Of a DNA stretch of 64,000 bases, positions 8,275-17,596 are shown piece by piece (position 1 is the stretch's first letter; the number at the start of each line of letters is the position of its first letter). The position numbers were made by a program, and so were the translations under genes. The notes under the pieces were generated by a model. That model saw nothing but the letters and a program-made list of their open reading frames with translations. It was not told the origin of the DNA and ran no database searches. This DNA is from CAYFPS01 sp964345075 (GTDB taxonomy: Bacteria; CAIWAD01), in NCBI GenBank assembly GCA_964345075.1, contig CAYFPS010000009.1, positions 1 to 64,000 of the forward strand, read 5' to 3'.

Positions 8275-8401
8275 CCGGCCGGATGCAGATGACGGTTAGC
8301 CGCGGCACAAGCCAGTATTGCTTACCGCTGCTACCTTCCGGTCCTGACGGGGTTGGGCAACCTGTCATTGCGCGGTCCCCATCATCTGCATCCGACCGGC
8401 C
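8275..8401 (-). ncRNA. ffs: signal recognition particle RNA, small bacterial (4.5S) type
   Basis: Read on the minus strand, the first and last about 22 bases pair almost perfectly into one long stem, and the tip carries the SRP core CAGGACCGGAAGGTAGCAGC with the GGAA-type tetraloop region that binds Ffh. The length of about 127 bases, without an Alu domain, is that of the E. coli-type RNA. The 3' end runs into TTTTTATTT, which with the closing stem can act as terminator. It lies just upstream of dnaX on the same strand. Confidence 0.95.
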
Positions 8402-8439
8402 AGTACGTCAATATAGAAAAAGGCAGACAGGAAGTGCCT

Positions 8440-8922
8440 TTAGCGCCCGCCGCTTGCGCGCTTTTTGCGCACCACCCAGGCTTCGGAGTAGCCCAGGCGC
8501 AGGGCGAGACGCTTCAGATCTTCCGCGCTTTCGCGGTTCTCGCGATTGCCGATCCGGACTTTGTAGTTGGGCGCATCCCAGACCACTTCTACTTCCTCAC
8601 TTGGAAAAAGCATCATAGCCTGGTGTTTCAGGTCTTCGGCCGCCTCGCGATCAGGCATGGCACCCAGCTGAACCTGCCAGCCACCGGCCATTGTTGCCGG
8701 CGTTTCCAGCTCGGGTAGACTGACCTCTTCACTGCTGGACCATTCGGGCTGAAAGAGCTCTTCGTCGCGGGGCAAGAGCAGCGGATCAAAGTTCTCGATT
8801 TGTGTCACGGGGCGATTGTGCAGGCTGTCTGCCGGCGCAGCATCCGTGGCAGGAGGAGCCTTCAGGGCAGGCTGAATACAACCGATCAGCAGGAATGGGA
8901 TCAGCGCGGCGGATTGCTTCAT
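8440..8922 (-). CDS. SPOR-domain lipoprotein
   Basis: The chosen ATG at 8922 gives a lipoprotein signal (MKQSAALIPFLLIGC) with the lipobox cysteine at residue 15 and an AAGGA Shine-Dalgarno sequence. A longer reading of 37 more residues has no signal and is rejected. After a Pro/Ala-rich linker, the C-terminal about 75 residues (GGWQVQLGAM ... YKVRIGNRENRESAEDLKR) form a SPOR domain, which binds denuded peptidoglycan glycans. It starts one base after batE stops, so it is the last gene of the Bat operon. Its likely place is the periplasmic face of a membrane, tied to the cell wall. Confidence 0.82.
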   Translation of the reverse strand: MKQSAALIPFLLIGCIQPALKAPPATDAAPADSLHNRPVTQIENFDPLLLPRDEELFQPEWSSSEEVSLPELETPATMAGGWQVQLGAMPDREAAEDLKHQAMMLFPSEEVEVVWDAPNYKVRIGNRENRESAEDLKRLALRLGYSEAWVVRKKRASGGR

Positions 8923-8923
8923 T

Positions 8924-9718
8924 TCAGAGTTCCTTGCTTGACGTGACGGCCTGCCTGATTCGCTCTGCCTGCGAAGCCCGGCACCAGGCCCTTCGGCCAT
9001 CGGGCAATTCCAGCTCGTGCCAGCTTTCGCCATTCATGTCCTGTGAACTGCGGGACAGTGTGAGCATGCTTCCCGCGTGCAGATCAAAGAGAACCTGTGC
9101 GCCCTTGACCGGGGCAGCATAACATTCCACCCGCGCATCAAGAATCACGGCCCTGTCCTGTGCGTGTTGCCAACGGTCGTGCATCACAAGAAAGAGTCCG
9201 GCTGCAAGCGCAGGCAGCAGAGTCATCACCATCAGATAGTTCGAAGGCATCCCCCTGCCACGCCGCCACTGGTAAAGCGCGCGGCCCGTCAGCAGTGCAA
9301 AAGGCAGGACTGTCAGCAGCAGCAGCCAGGCGGGCAGGACCTGCGGCACGGCTGCAAAGATTCGATCGAGCACATCCCACAGCGGCAGCCGCACGGCCTC
9401 TTCGAATCGATCTACCAGCCTGGTACGCGCCAGCTCCAGATTGGCCAGCACATTACGATCACGGGGCTCGAGCTGCCGGGCCCGCTCCCAGTTGAGAATG
9501 GCTCTACCAAGCTCGCCGGATTTGAACCAGGCGTTTCCGCTGTTGTAATACAATTCAAAGCCACCATAGCCTGCTGCCTGCAGCGAGTCAAAGGCTGCGG
9601 CCGCCTGCTGGAAATTCTGCCCCTGATATGCATCCATGGCGGACTGCCACACGTGCTGACTGTCAAGTGCGCGCGCGCTGCCCGTGAAGAGCAGCAGGAA
9701 AAGCAGCAGGAATTTCAT
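8924..9718 (-). CDS. batE: BatE-like TPR protein with SH3-like C-terminus
   Basis: This protein has an N-terminal signal peptide, two TPR-like repeats (about residues 20-95, including YNSGNAWFKSGELGRAILNWERA), two membrane helices near residues 120-180, and a C-terminal SH3b-like segment (ILDARVECYAAPVKGAQ...). That order is typical of BatE in Bacteroides aerotolerance operons. It overlaps batD by ATGA. Its role is likely structural, scaffolding the periplasmic or membrane-associated Bat complex; no enzymatic motif is seen. Confidence 0.8.
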   Translation of the reverse strand: MKFLLLFLLLFTGSARALDSQHVWQSAMDAYQGQNFQQAAAAFDSLQAAGYGGFELYYNSGNAWFKSGELGRAILNWERARQLEPRDRNVLANLELARTRLVDRFEEAVRLPLWDVLDRIFAAVPQVLPAWLLLLTVLPFALLTGRALYQWRRGRGMPSNYLMVMTLLPALAAGLFLVMHDRWQHAQDRAVILDARVECYAAPVKGAQVLFDLHAGSMLTLSRSSQDMNGESWHELELPDGRRAWCRASQAERIRQAVTSSKEL

Positions 9719-11448
9719 GCGCCTCCTCCTTTGAGTGCATCATCCAGCGCGGACAGCAGCTCCAACAGGCCTTCCGCCCCGGGCGTGGGAGCCCCGGCGT
9801 AGCGCGCGGCTTCCAGCTCGGCAACAAAGGCCGAGAATGCATCGAGGCTCGCCTGTGATACATCTCTTTGCCTGAGGATGGCCGGAACATCCGCCAGCAG
9901 AAGCCCAGCTTCACTGATGGCCAGCTCCTGCGCCAGCCAGGCGCGCAGAACCTGTTCGAGCCGGGCAGGTGTAATGTTACCCCCTGCGGCAATTTCGCGG
10001 CGGGCTTGTTCCAAGCTGCGGCGCTTGCTGCGCTCGCCCGAATGACTGTCCCGTGATTCGCGCCAGACTCCCAGCAGGAATCCGACCGGCACCGGCAACA
10101 AGGAAAGGCCCAGCAGCAAATAGAAGAAGGGACGCCGCTGCAGGGCGCGTTCTCTAAGAGGAAGTTCGCCCGGCAGCTCGGCCAGAAAGCGAATATCCTC
10201 GCCATAGCTCTCCACCCGGCTGCCGCTCTGCGTCCAGTCCAAAGTCAGGCCCGCGCCGCCATGGGCGCCGTTTCCGGGCGATACCACCACTTCAAAAGGC
10301 CCGACTGTCCGGCTCTGGTACTGGTTCTTTTCAGGGTCAAACCAGCTGAAGGTGTAAGCGTCGATGGTCTGGGTGCCTGGCGCACGCGGCACAAAGAGCG
10401 TTTTGAATTGACGGCTGCCTTTATATCCGCCCTGAGCAGCACGCACGCTGGATTCTTCCTGGGTGTCGTAGCGCTCAAGATCGTGGCTGCAGGCGATTTC
10501 CGGCGCGGCCAGATTGGAAAGGTTGCCTTCACCGGAAAGGATCAGGCTGTAGGTAAGGGCATCGCCTACTTCCAGCTCCTGCTTGTCGACTTCTGCTCTC
10601 ACCTGGAACTGGCCAATCGCGCCGCGGTAGCCTTCCGGTGACCCGGGCGGCAGGTCCCGACTGCTGAATTTCAGGGGAGAGCTTGCTACCGTGCGCGTAT
10701 CGTAACGATCAAAAAAGAAGCTGTCGAAAGGATCACGGCTCCTGCGCTGCTTGTCCACACTAAGCTGTGTGACAAGGGACGGGATTTCGTAGGTGCCAAG
10801 TTTCAGCGGTGTCACAAGCCAGCTGGACAGTACGGCGGACTGCCAGCTTTCACCCTCGATCGTGCGGCTTTCGATCTGTGGATTGCCATCGAGCTTCAGC
10901 TCTTCAGCCAGGAGTCCGGGCGGCAGCTTGAGCTCGCCCCGCTCGAAGTTGCGCACATTCTCGCGGAAGTTCAGGCGTAGATCCAGGCGAAAGACCTCGC
11001 CCACCACCGGCTGGCGAGTGGATGCCTCCAGCTCGACCATCAAGGTCTGTGCAGGGAGTTTGGTCGTGCCCTTTGCGGCCTTGATTGAAATCGCGTTCGA
11101 GGCCAACTGCTGGTTGCCGTAATTCAGGCGGGCCGGAGCAAGCTTGAGGTCACCCTCGGGCGGCAGGATGGTCCAGGTCCAACTCTTCTCGTAGCTGCCC
11201 TTGCCGTTTACCAGCCGCATCGAGCTGCCGGTTGCAGGGCCGGAAACCACCTTAAGACCGCTTAAATCGGGAAATGCCGGTTGCGGATTTCCCTTGATCG
11301 ACTGCTGATCACTTAAGGTCCAGGCGAGTTCAATCACATCACCCAGCCGCTTTGCACTGGCCTTGAACTCTGCGGCCTCAAGCCGGAGAGGCAGGCTGCA
11401 GATGATCAGAGCCAACAGGGCAAGCATGCCCGCTTTTGTGCGTCTCAC
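9715..11448 (-). CDS. batD: BatD-like oxygen tolerance protein
   Basis: This is a 577-residue secreted or membrane-anchored protein. A signal peptide (residues 1-25) leads into beta-rich immunoglobulin-like regions, including the recognisable BatD segments VGEVFRLDLRLNFRENVRNFE and VGDALTYSLILSGEGNLSN, then FKTLFVPRAPGTQTI. A membrane helix lies at about 440-460 (PFFYLLLGLSLLPVPVGFLLG) with a helical cytoplasmic tail. The start codon is GTG, overlapping the stop of the upstream gene as GTGA. The Bat system is linked to oxidative or envelope stress tolerance in Bacteroides and Leptospira; its mechanism is not known. Confidence 0.85.
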   Translation of the reverse strand: MRRTKAGMLALLALIICSLPLRLEAAEFKASAKRLGDVIELAWTLSDQQSIKGNPQPAFPDLSGLKVVSGPATGSSMRLVNGKGSYEKSWTWTILPPEGDLKLAPARLNYGNQQLASNAISIKAAKGTTKLPAQTLMVELEASTRQPVVGEVFRLDLRLNFRENVRNFERGELKLPPGLLAEELKLDGNPQIESRTIEGESWQSAVLSSWLVTPLKLGTYEIPSLVTQLSVDKQRRSRDPFDSFFFDRYDTRTVASSPLKFSSRDLPPGSPEGYRGAIGQFQVRAEVDKQELEVGDALTYSLILSGEGNLSNLAAPEIACSHDLERYDTQEESSVRAAQGGYKGSRQFKTLFVPRAPGTQTIDAYTFSWFDPEKNQYQSRTVGPFEVVVSPGNGAHGGAGLTLDWTQSGSRVESYGEDIRFLAELPGELPLRERALQRRPFFYLLLGLSLLPVPVGFLLGVWRESRDSHSGERSKRRSLEQARREIAAGGNITPARLEQVLRAWLAQELAISEAGLLLADVPAILRQRDVSQASLDAFSAFVAELEAARYAGAPTPGAEGLLELLSALDDALKGGGA

Positions 11449-13211
11449 CAGTCCTTCTCCACCTTGCCTCGCTCCCTGGGAAGTGCTTCCAGCTGCCGCT
11501 CCAGTGAGCCCTTTTCCTGACGGGCGGCCTCCCGCAGCAGCTGTTCCAATTGTTCCGGATCTAGCTCCATGGGGCGGGCAGCTGCAGCTGAGCCTTCCTC
11601 TTCAGGCGGCGCATCCTGCTGCTCCTGTTCCGCGGATGCCTGCTCGTCCTGTTCCTGCTGACCAGACTGTTGCCCCTGCTGATCCTGCTGCTGCTTCTGC
11701 TCGCCCTGCTGCTGAGTCTGATCACTCTGCTGTTGATCATCCTGCTGTTGATCGTCCTGCTGTTGATTCTGATCGTCTTGCTGCTGATCCTGCTGCTGGT
11801 TTTGCTGCTGGGCGAGCAGCCATTCCAGATTGTGCCGGGCTTCCTGTTGATCAGGGTCAAGCATCAGCGCCTGCATCAGGGCCTTCAGGGCCTCTTCGTT
11901 TTCCTGCTTGTCGAGCAGGGTTCGGCCCAGATTTCCAAGCGCGCGGGCGGCGGCTTTTGCCTCGCCCACAGTTGCCCAGCCATCGGCTGCGCTTTGAAAT
12001 GCACCAGCGGCGCCGTCCAGATCGCCACCCTGATACAGGGCAGTTCCAAGGTTATAATCCGTCAAGGGGCCGGGCAGCGCTTCCCGGGCCATGCCAAAGG
12101 CCTCCAGACTGCCGGCCGTGTCCTGCTGCCGCCAGGCCTCGATTCCCTTTTCCGTCAAATCCACCGCATCCGCTTTGGCCAGTTGCGGCAGGCAAAGGAA
12201 TACGAGCAAGAGGGCCACACGGGCGCGTGCCGTGGGCAGAAGCCAGGCAAGCAGGGCAAACAGCCAGCCGGGCGCCAGAAACCACATGTAGCGATCCTGC
12301 CAGCCCGTGTAACGCTTGCTGGCTCCTTCGCGGCCTTCCAGACTGGCAATCACTTCCAGCACCTTCACCAGTTCACGGCCGCCGGGCGTTGAACGCTGAT
12401 AGCTGCCGCCACCTTCACGCGCCAGTTCGGCCAGAGTCGCTTCATCCAGTTTGGAAAAGACAATGCTGCCCTCGCGATCCTGCTTGTATGCGCCCTGTCT
12501 GGCTGGATCCGGCACCGGTGCGCCTTCCGGACTGGCCATGCCGACCGTAAACAAGCGAATGCCGGCGGCCTTTGCCCTGGAAAGCGATTCCGTCCAGCGT
12601 GCGGCAAAGTCTTCTCCATCGCTTAAGAGAATCAGCACCCGGTCGTTTTCTTCCTGCTCCTCAAAGGTGGCAATGGCCAGATCGATGGCTGCCCCAAGAT
12701 CCGTGCCGGGCGTAGGAATCAGGCCGGGTCGTAGCAGTTCGGTCATGGTGGCGCTCAGTTGATAGTCACTGGTCAGCGGATGCTGCAGAAAGGCGCTGCC
12801 GGCAAAGGGAATCAGCGCCACCCTGTCGCCTTTCAGCTCGGCAAGCAGACGACGAATGCTGTGCCGGGCGCGGGCCATGCGATCGGGCTGCAGGTCCTGC
12901 GCGGCCATCGAGAGGCTCACGTCCACGGCAACAATCACATCAACACCACGGCTTTTGATCTCGATCTCCCGCGTGCCTACCTGTGGCCCGGAAGCGGCCA
13001 CAATCCAGAAAGCAAGCGCGATAAGCAGCAGGCCTTCACGCGATACGCGGCGCAGGAAGGAATAATCAGGCATCAGACCTTTGTTCGCCGGCCAGCCACC
13101 AAGCGACTTCAAGAGCCGTTCAATTTGACCAGCACCTCGCCAGGCAAACACAAACAAGACAGGCAGCAGGGCAAGCAGCCAAAGTAGCCAGCCATGGGAA
13201 AAGCGGATCAT
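11445..13211 (-). CDS. batB: BatB/BatC fusion: membrane VWA protein with TPR and Gln/Asp-rich tail
   Basis: Two membrane helices frame the N-terminus. A von Willebrand A domain (about residues 88-290) has an intact metal site: DVSLSMAAQDL (DxSxS), a TD-type threonine region (TPGTDLGAA) and LLSDGED. A further helix pair follows near 305-345. TPR repeats (about 350-445) then resemble BatC, and a stretch of about 80 residues made almost only of Q, D, E and N precedes a charged C-terminus. Separate batB and batC genes are usual, so this is a fusion. The low-complexity tail is encoded by CAG/CAA/GAT repeats. It lies between batA and batD with overlaps on both sides. Confidence 0.83.
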   Translation of the reverse strand: MIRFSHGWLLWLLALLPVLFVFAWRGAGQIERLLKSLGGWPANKGLMPDYSFLRRVSREGLLLIALAFWIVAASGPQVGTREIEIKSRGVDVIVAVDVSLSMAAQDLQPDRMARARHSIRRLLAELKGDRVALIPFAGSAFLQHPLTSDYQLSATMTELLRPGLIPTPGTDLGAAIDLAIATFEEQEENDRVLILLSDGEDFAARWTESLSRAKAAGIRLFTVGMASPEGAPVPDPARQGAYKQDREGSIVFSKLDEATLAELAREGGGSYQRSTPGGRELVKVLEVIASLEGREGASKRYTGWQDRYMWFLAPGWLFALLAWLLPTARARVALLLVFLCLPQLAKADAVDLTEKGIEAWRQQDTAGSLEAFGMAREALPGPLTDYNLGTALYQGGDLDGAAGAFQSAADGWATVGEAKAAARALGNLGRTLLDKQENEEALKALMQALMLDPDQQEARHNLEWLLAQQQNQQQDQQQDDQNQQQDDQQQDDQQQSDQTQQQGEQKQQQDQQGQQSGQQEQDEQASAEQEQQDAPPEEEGSAAAARPMELDPEQLEQLLREAARQEKGSLERQLEALPRERGKVEKDW

Positions 13212-14191
13212 GCGCCCGCCCTCCTGATTGCCAGCTTGAAAAGGCGTTCCAGCCCAAAGAAGGCCAGTGCCAGATAAAGCCAGAAATGAAAGCGCTCTTC
13301 GATCAGGTGATATTCGGTCACCGTGTACTCGGTGCTCTCCAGTTTGTCGATCTCCTGATAGATCTGCTTCAGCTCCTCTTCATCGGTGGCGCGAAAGGCA
13401 CGGCCGCCGGTGGCTGAAGCAATTTCGGCCAGCAGCTTCTCGTCAATCTCGACCTGCACCTGCCGAATCTGCTGCCCCCAGGGCGTATTGACAGGCATGG
13501 GCGCAATGCCCTGATCTGTACCCACACCGATGGTGTACACCTTTACCCCAAGATCGGCCGCCATGCTCATGGCCGTGCGTGGATCCAGACCGCTGTTGTT
13601 GACGCCATCGGTCAGCAGAATCAGGATGCGGCTATCGGCCAGGCTATCCTTCAGACGGTTGAGGCCGGTTGCCATGGCCAGACCAATGGCAGTGCCGTCC
13701 TCCATTTTGCCCAGTTCAAGCCCGGCCAGCAGCTGATCGAGCAGCTGGTGATCCAGACTCAACGGGCACTGGGTATAGGCTTCGCCAGCGAAAACAACCA
13801 GCCCGATGCGGTCATGCTCACGCTGTGATACAAAGTCGCGCGCTACGGTCCGAGCAACTTCAAAGCGGTTCGGCTGAAAATCCATGGCACGCATGGAGCC
13901 GGAAAGATCCAGACAGAGCACAATGTCGATGCCCTCGGCCTTCACTTCCTGCTCCGATGATTGTATCACGGGGCGGGCCAGCGCGATCAGACCAGCCATC
14001 AGAGCCAGCGTGATCAGAATATCGGGCAGCCAGCCCAGAAAGGCGGCCAGACGATCCGGCGCCTCATCCTCAAGCCGTGATACAGCAAAAAGACCGCTGG
14101 CTTTTCTGCCCTGCTGGCGCCAGAATTTGAGGCCAAACAGGATCAGTGGCAGCGGCAGGAGGACCAGCCAGAAGGGCGCAAGAAAGTTCAT
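13208..14191 (-). CDS. batA: BatA-like VWA domain membrane protein
   Basis: The ATG at 14191 is chosen because it overlaps the previous stop as ATGA and starts with the expected membrane helix MNFLAPFWLVLLPLPLILFG. The longer reading adds 35 polar residues without support. A second helix at about 55-75 precedes a VWA domain with an intact MIDAS: CLDLSGSM (DxSxS), the DGTAIG loop and LLTDGVNNSG. A C-terminal helix anchors the protein again. The paired BatA and BatB VWA domains probably face the periplasm and bind partners through a metal ion. Confidence 0.85.
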   Translation of the reverse strand: MNFLAPFWLVLLPLPLILFGLKFWRQQGRKASGLFAVSRLEDEAPDRLAAFLGWLPDILITLALMAGLIALARPVIQSSEQEVKAEGIDIVLCLDLSGSMRAMDFQPNRFEVARTVARDFVSQREHDRIGLVVFAGEAYTQCPLSLDHQLLDQLLAGLELGKMEDGTAIGLAMATGLNRLKDSLADSRILILLTDGVNNSGLDPRTAMSMAADLGVKVYTIGVGTDQGIAPMPVNTPWGQQIRQVQVEIDEKLLAEIASATGGRAFRATDEEELKQIYQEIDKLESTEYTVTEYHLIEERFHFWLYLALAFFGLERLFKLAIRRAGA

Positions 14192-15105
14192 TGCGCAGCC
14201 CCGCCCTGTTCCAATGAAGCAAGCTGCGCCTTGTTCCGCCTGGCCCAGTCCAGGCAGGCTTCGGCAGCCAGCTTCGCGCTGGCCGTATCGGGCCACTGCC
14301 TGGCGTACTTCACGCTGTCATTGGCTTCCAAAAGGCGTAGCAGTTCCTGCCAAGCATCAAGAGTAAGCCTGCCGGGCCTGTCCATCTGCTCAAGCTCCAG
14401 GGTCGTACGCTCACGGCAGGGCAGGCCGGTGGCATCTTCAACCAGACCACGCAGGGCCAGGCTGACAGCCGCATAATGCTCGTCCATGCGGCCACGGGTG
14501 TCAAGGGCCTCTTCCTCAAGCTGCGCCCAGGCCTGCATGAAGCGCTCCCAGGGTTCAAGCGCGGGAACCTTCACAGCCTGTGTGACAATTTCCTTCCTTC
14601 TGCCTGCACGCCGGAAAAACCAGTAGAGCCCGCCAAGAAGCAAAAGGCCAGCCAGCCAGGGCCATAGTTTGCCTAACAAGCCAATCAAGCCGCGGCGCAT
14701 GGCAAGCGGAGCAGCCAGATCGGCAAGCCCGGCTCCCTGTTCAAGGCGGGCCGGTACTTGAAGGATCATTTGCAGGGGGCCGCCCGGAACGGGCCCTTCT
14801 ACCAGCAGCGTGCAGGGATCAAGGCTGAAGGGAATGATTTTCAGATTTCGTGCAAGCAGCGCTTTGCCTTCCCGTTCCAGCTGACGGGTACTGTCCGCTT
14901 CCAGCAGCATCCAGCCCTCCGGAAGCATGGGCAACTCCAGCTCAGTAAAGGAGCCGGAATTCAACATGGAATAGCTCAGCGAGAAGGGTTTTCCCAGCAT
15001 CAGACTGTCAGCCGGTGGTGCTGTCCACTCCCAGGCGGGCAGGGCCGGTAGCCGGGATGCCAGCAGAATCAGCATGAGGAAAAAGGCGCCAAAGCGTGGG
15101 CTCAT
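14188..15105 (-). CDS. membrane protein of the Bat operon, DUF4381-like
   Basis: This 305-residue protein has a signal peptide (residues 1-24), a beta-rich periplasmic part of about 120 residues and one membrane helix near 140-165 (LWPWLAGLLLLGGLYWFF). The cytoplasmic helical domain contains EHYAAVSLALRGLVEDATGLP, a pattern seen in DUF4381-type proteins that sit between the DUF58 gene and batA. It overlaps both neighbours by four bases. Its likely role is membrane partner of the MoxR/VWA system; no catalytic motif is visible. Confidence 0.62.
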   Translation of the reverse strand: MSPRFGAFFLMLILLASRLPALPAWEWTAPPADSLMLGKPFSLSYSMLNSGSFTELELPMLPEGWMLLEADSTRQLEREGKALLARNLKIIPFSLDPCTLLVEGPVPGGPLQMILQVPARLEQGAGLADLAAPLAMRRGLIGLLGKLWPWLAGLLLLGGLYWFFRRAGRRKEIVTQAVKVPALEPWERFMQAWAQLEEEALDTRGRMDEHYAAVSLALRGLVEDATGLPCRERTTLELEQMDRPGRLTLDAWQELLRLLEANDSVKYARQWPDTASAKLAAEACLDWARRNKAQLASLEQGGAAQ

Positions 15106-16001
15106 CGCCGTCCCCTCGCATGAAGAAAGCGCTCCAGCACAAGCCCGGGATCGTCTTCCATGGCCATGACCAGCTGATCAACTTTTGCCCTGCGGAACAC
15201 GTCCTTCAGCCTGGCCTTGCGCAGACGAGCCCGCTCGGCCCATGTATCACGGACCCTTTTGCGATCCGTCCAGAGCCAGCGTCGCTTGCCGCTCTCCAGA
15301 TCTTCCACGCGGGTCAGCCCCATGGCGGGCAGTTCGTCCTCAAAGGGATCATCCACGCGAATGGCGATCAGTTCGTGGCGATGGGCAACGCTTCGAAGGA
15401 GAATCGGATCCAGCGGTGCCAGAAAATCACTTAGCAGAAAAACGATGGCCCGTTTCTTCTGCACGCGGCGAATGTGGGCCAGCGCGCCATTCAGGTCCGT
15501 TCCGCGACCGGCAGCCTCAAAGGCCAGCAAATCACGAATCAGGCGCAGGCCATGACGACTGCCGCGGGCAGGTGGTACATGCCCCTCGATGCGATCGCTG
15601 AAGAGCAGCAGGCCGGCCTTGTCACCGTTACGCATGGCGCTGAAGGCGATCACGGCACCCATCTCGGCCAGGGCTTCGCGGCGCTCGCGCGGACCGCTGC
15701 CAAAGCGACCCGAATTAGAGAGATCCACGGCGACGAGCACGGTCAGCTCGCGTTCTTCCCGGTAGATTTTGACAAAGGGATGCTGCATGCGGGCCGTGAC
15801 ATTCCAGTCGATGGCGCGGACTTCGTCTCCGGGCACGTACTCGCGCACCTCGTCGAAATCCATGCCCTGCCCCTTGAAGGCACTGTGATACTCGCCAGCC
15901 ATCGAACCCTGCATGCGGCGGCGGGTTTTCAGCTCGATGCGCCGGACGCGCTTGAGCAGTTCGCGTGGATCGCTGGCAGCTGATTGCTGGTTGCCTGACA
16001 T
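15102..16001 (-). CDS. DUF58 domain protein
   Basis: DUF58 proteins are degenerate VWA-like proteins almost always encoded beside MoxR ATPases. The signature is clear: GEYHSAFKGQGMDFDEVREY, VPGDEVRAIDWNVTAR and VAVDLSNSGRFG, the last retaining a DxSxS metal site. The protein has no membrane segment, so it is cytoplasmic. It starts nine bases after moxR and overlaps the next gene. Its role is inferred: adaptor between the MoxR chaperone and the Bat membrane proteins. Confidence 0.88.
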   Translation of the reverse strand: MSGNQQSAASDPRELLKRVRRIELKTRRRMQGSMAGEYHSAFKGQGMDFDEVREYVPGDEVRAIDWNVTARMQHPFVKIYREERELTVLVAVDLSNSGRFGSGPRERREALAEMGAVIAFSAMRNGDKAGLLLFSDRIEGHVPPARGSRHGLRLIRDLLAFEAAGRGTDLNGALAHIRRVQKKRAIVFLLSDFLAPLDPILLRSVAHRHELIAIRVDDPFEDELPAMGLTRVEDLESGKRRWLWTDRKRVRDTWAERARLRKARLKDVFRRAKVDQLVMAMEDDPGLVLERFLHARGRR

Positions 16002-16010
16002 GGCGAGCCT

Positions 16011-17000
16011 TTACGCGACTTCGATCTTGTCCAGCAGTCGATCCAGCAGATCCTGACTGCTCAGTTCCTCGGCCTCGGCTTCGTAAGAAAGCGCCACACG
16101 GTGACGGAGCACGTCCCGCGCCACACGCTTGACATCATCGGGTGTGACAAAACCCCTGCCAAGCAGGAAGGCCTGCGCGCGGGCGGCACGCGCCAGATAA
16201 AGAGTCGCGCGTGGACTGGCGCCCGTTTCGATCAGGGCCTCCAGCTCCTTGAGTCCAAAGGCGGCTGGCTGCCGCGTGGCAAAGACCAGATTAAGGATGT
16301 AGTCTTCCACCGGCTTTTCCAGCAGCAGGTTCTGGCAAAGTTCGCGGGCGGCAAGCAGGTCTTCCATGCTGCAGACAGCCTCGGGCAGCTCGACGGGGCC
16401 GCGGCCATGCCTGCGCAGGATTTCACGCTCCTCTTCCATTGCCGGATAGTCCACCGTGACCTTCAGCATGAAGCGATCCGACTGGGCCTCGGCCAGCGGA
16501 TAGGTGCCTTCCTGCTCAATCGGATTCTGCGTGGCCAGCACCAGAAAGGGTTCAGGCAGTTTGTGTGTCACACCGGCCAGACTGACCTGACGCTCCTGCA
16601 TGGCTTCCAGCAGCGCACTCTGGACCTTTGCCGGGCTGCGGTTGATTTCGTCGGCCAGCACGATCTGCGTGAAAAGCGGGCCTTTGCGCGTGGTGAATTC
16701 GCCGCGTGTGGCGTCATAGATCTGCGTTCCCACCAGATCGGCCGGCAATAGATCCGGCGTGAACTGGATGCGGGTAAAGGAAGCATCAAGGCTTCTGGCC
16801 AGTGCCGCAACAGCCGTGGTTTTGGCCAGGCCGGGCAGACCTTCCAGCAAAATGTGGCCGTCGGCCAGGAGGCCGATCAGCAATTTGTCCAGCAGGTCCT
16901 TCTGACCGATCAGCACGCGGCCAACCTGCTGACGAACTCGTTCAATAAGGGCCGATGACGCCTGCACACGGCGTCCCAGTTCCATGGCATCCAGGCTCAT
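16011..17000 (-). CDS. moxR: MoxR-family AAA+ ATPase
   Basis: MoxR ATPases act as chaperones for VWA-protein complexes. Visible motifs are Walker A-like GLPGLAKTTAV (about residue 55), DEINRSPAKVQSALLEAMQE (Walker B and the following helix), LATQNPIEQEGTYPLAEAQSDRF (sensor 1 and arginine finger) and the GASPRATLYLARAARA segment of sensor 2. The ATG at 17000 is chosen over one nine codons upstream because AGGAGA lies five bases before it. It is the first gene of the Bat operon; one copy of the GTGATACA octamer lies in its leader at 17048. Confidence 0.94.
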   Translation of the reverse strand: MSLDAMELGRRVQASSALIERVRQQVGRVLIGQKDLLDKLLIGLLADGHILLEGLPGLAKTTAVAALARSLDASFTRIQFTPDLLPADLVGTQIYDATRGEFTTRKGPLFTQIVLADEINRSPAKVQSALLEAMQERQVSLAGVTHKLPEPFLVLATQNPIEQEGTYPLAEAQSDRFMLKVTVDYPAMEEEREILRRHGRGPVELPEAVCSMEDLLAARELCQNLLLEKPVEDYILNLVFATRQPAAFGLKELEALIETGASPRATLYLARAARAQAFLLGRGFVTPDDVKRVARDVLRHRVALSYEAEAEELSSQDLLDRLLDKIEVA

Positions 17001-17135
17001 GGTGTCTCCTGATTGGGATGAGTGCACGGAGATGCGCGATGCGCTTCGTGATACATTCTGTCAAACAAAGCGCGGGCGCCCATTTGGGACGACCGCGCAA
17101 TCACTTCCTAACGATTCGCCGGGAAAAGGTTCCCG

Positions 17136-17504
17136 CTATTCCTCAAGGAAGGGCAGGTTGCTTACATCCTGTCCCAGATGCTCGAGTTCCCACTGGGCAC
17201 TCTGACGCAGGCCCTCATCCGCGGCGGGATAATCCTTCAGGAAGGCCTCATAGGATTCACGCGCGCGCAGGGTATCCTTGAAATCGTTGGCATAAATGAA
17301 GCCGACCATGAAACTGCAGCGGGCAGCCTGCTCATCCTTTGGATAGTGGCTGACAAAGAGGCGGAACTGATCCAGTGCCTCAACCAGCTTGCGGTCCTTG
17401 TAGTAGGTTTCGGCCTGCTGCATCAGCTGATCGGCGGGAGGAACCTTGGGCCCGCAGCTTGCGGCCACGATCAGGGTCAGTACCAGCATGAAAAGACAAC
17501 GCAT
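17136..17504 (-). CDS. small TPR lipoprotein
   Basis: The start MRCLFMLVLTLIVAASC is a lipoprotein signal with the acylated cysteine at residue 17. The remaining about 105 residues hold two or three TPR-like helices (QQAETYYKDRKLVEALDQFR, DTLRARESYEAFLKDYP), similar to the N-terminal part of BamD or YbgF-type proteins but too short to be BamD. It lies upstream of moxR on the same strand with a 135-base gap, so it may or may not be transcribed with the Bat operon. No specific function can be given. Confidence 0.72.
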   Translation of the reverse strand: MRCLFMLVLTLIVAASCGPKVPPADQLMQQAETYYKDRKLVEALDQFRLFVSHYPKDEQAARCSFMVGFIYANDFKDTLRARESYEAFLKDYPAADEGLRQSAQWELEHLGQDVSNLPFLEE

Positions 17505-17596
17505 TCAAGGGCTCCTTTGACTCGTTACAAATTCGACCCCGAAGATAGGAAGTTCTGTTGATAAGGACTGAAAAGGCAGCAAAAGAACACATGCTC

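Noticed and set aside
11363..12550. Long plus-strand open frame opposite batB/C and batD
   Set aside because: It is a shadow frame in GC-rich DNA, Pro/Ala/Arg-rich with no domain, and lies antisense to well-supported Bat genes.
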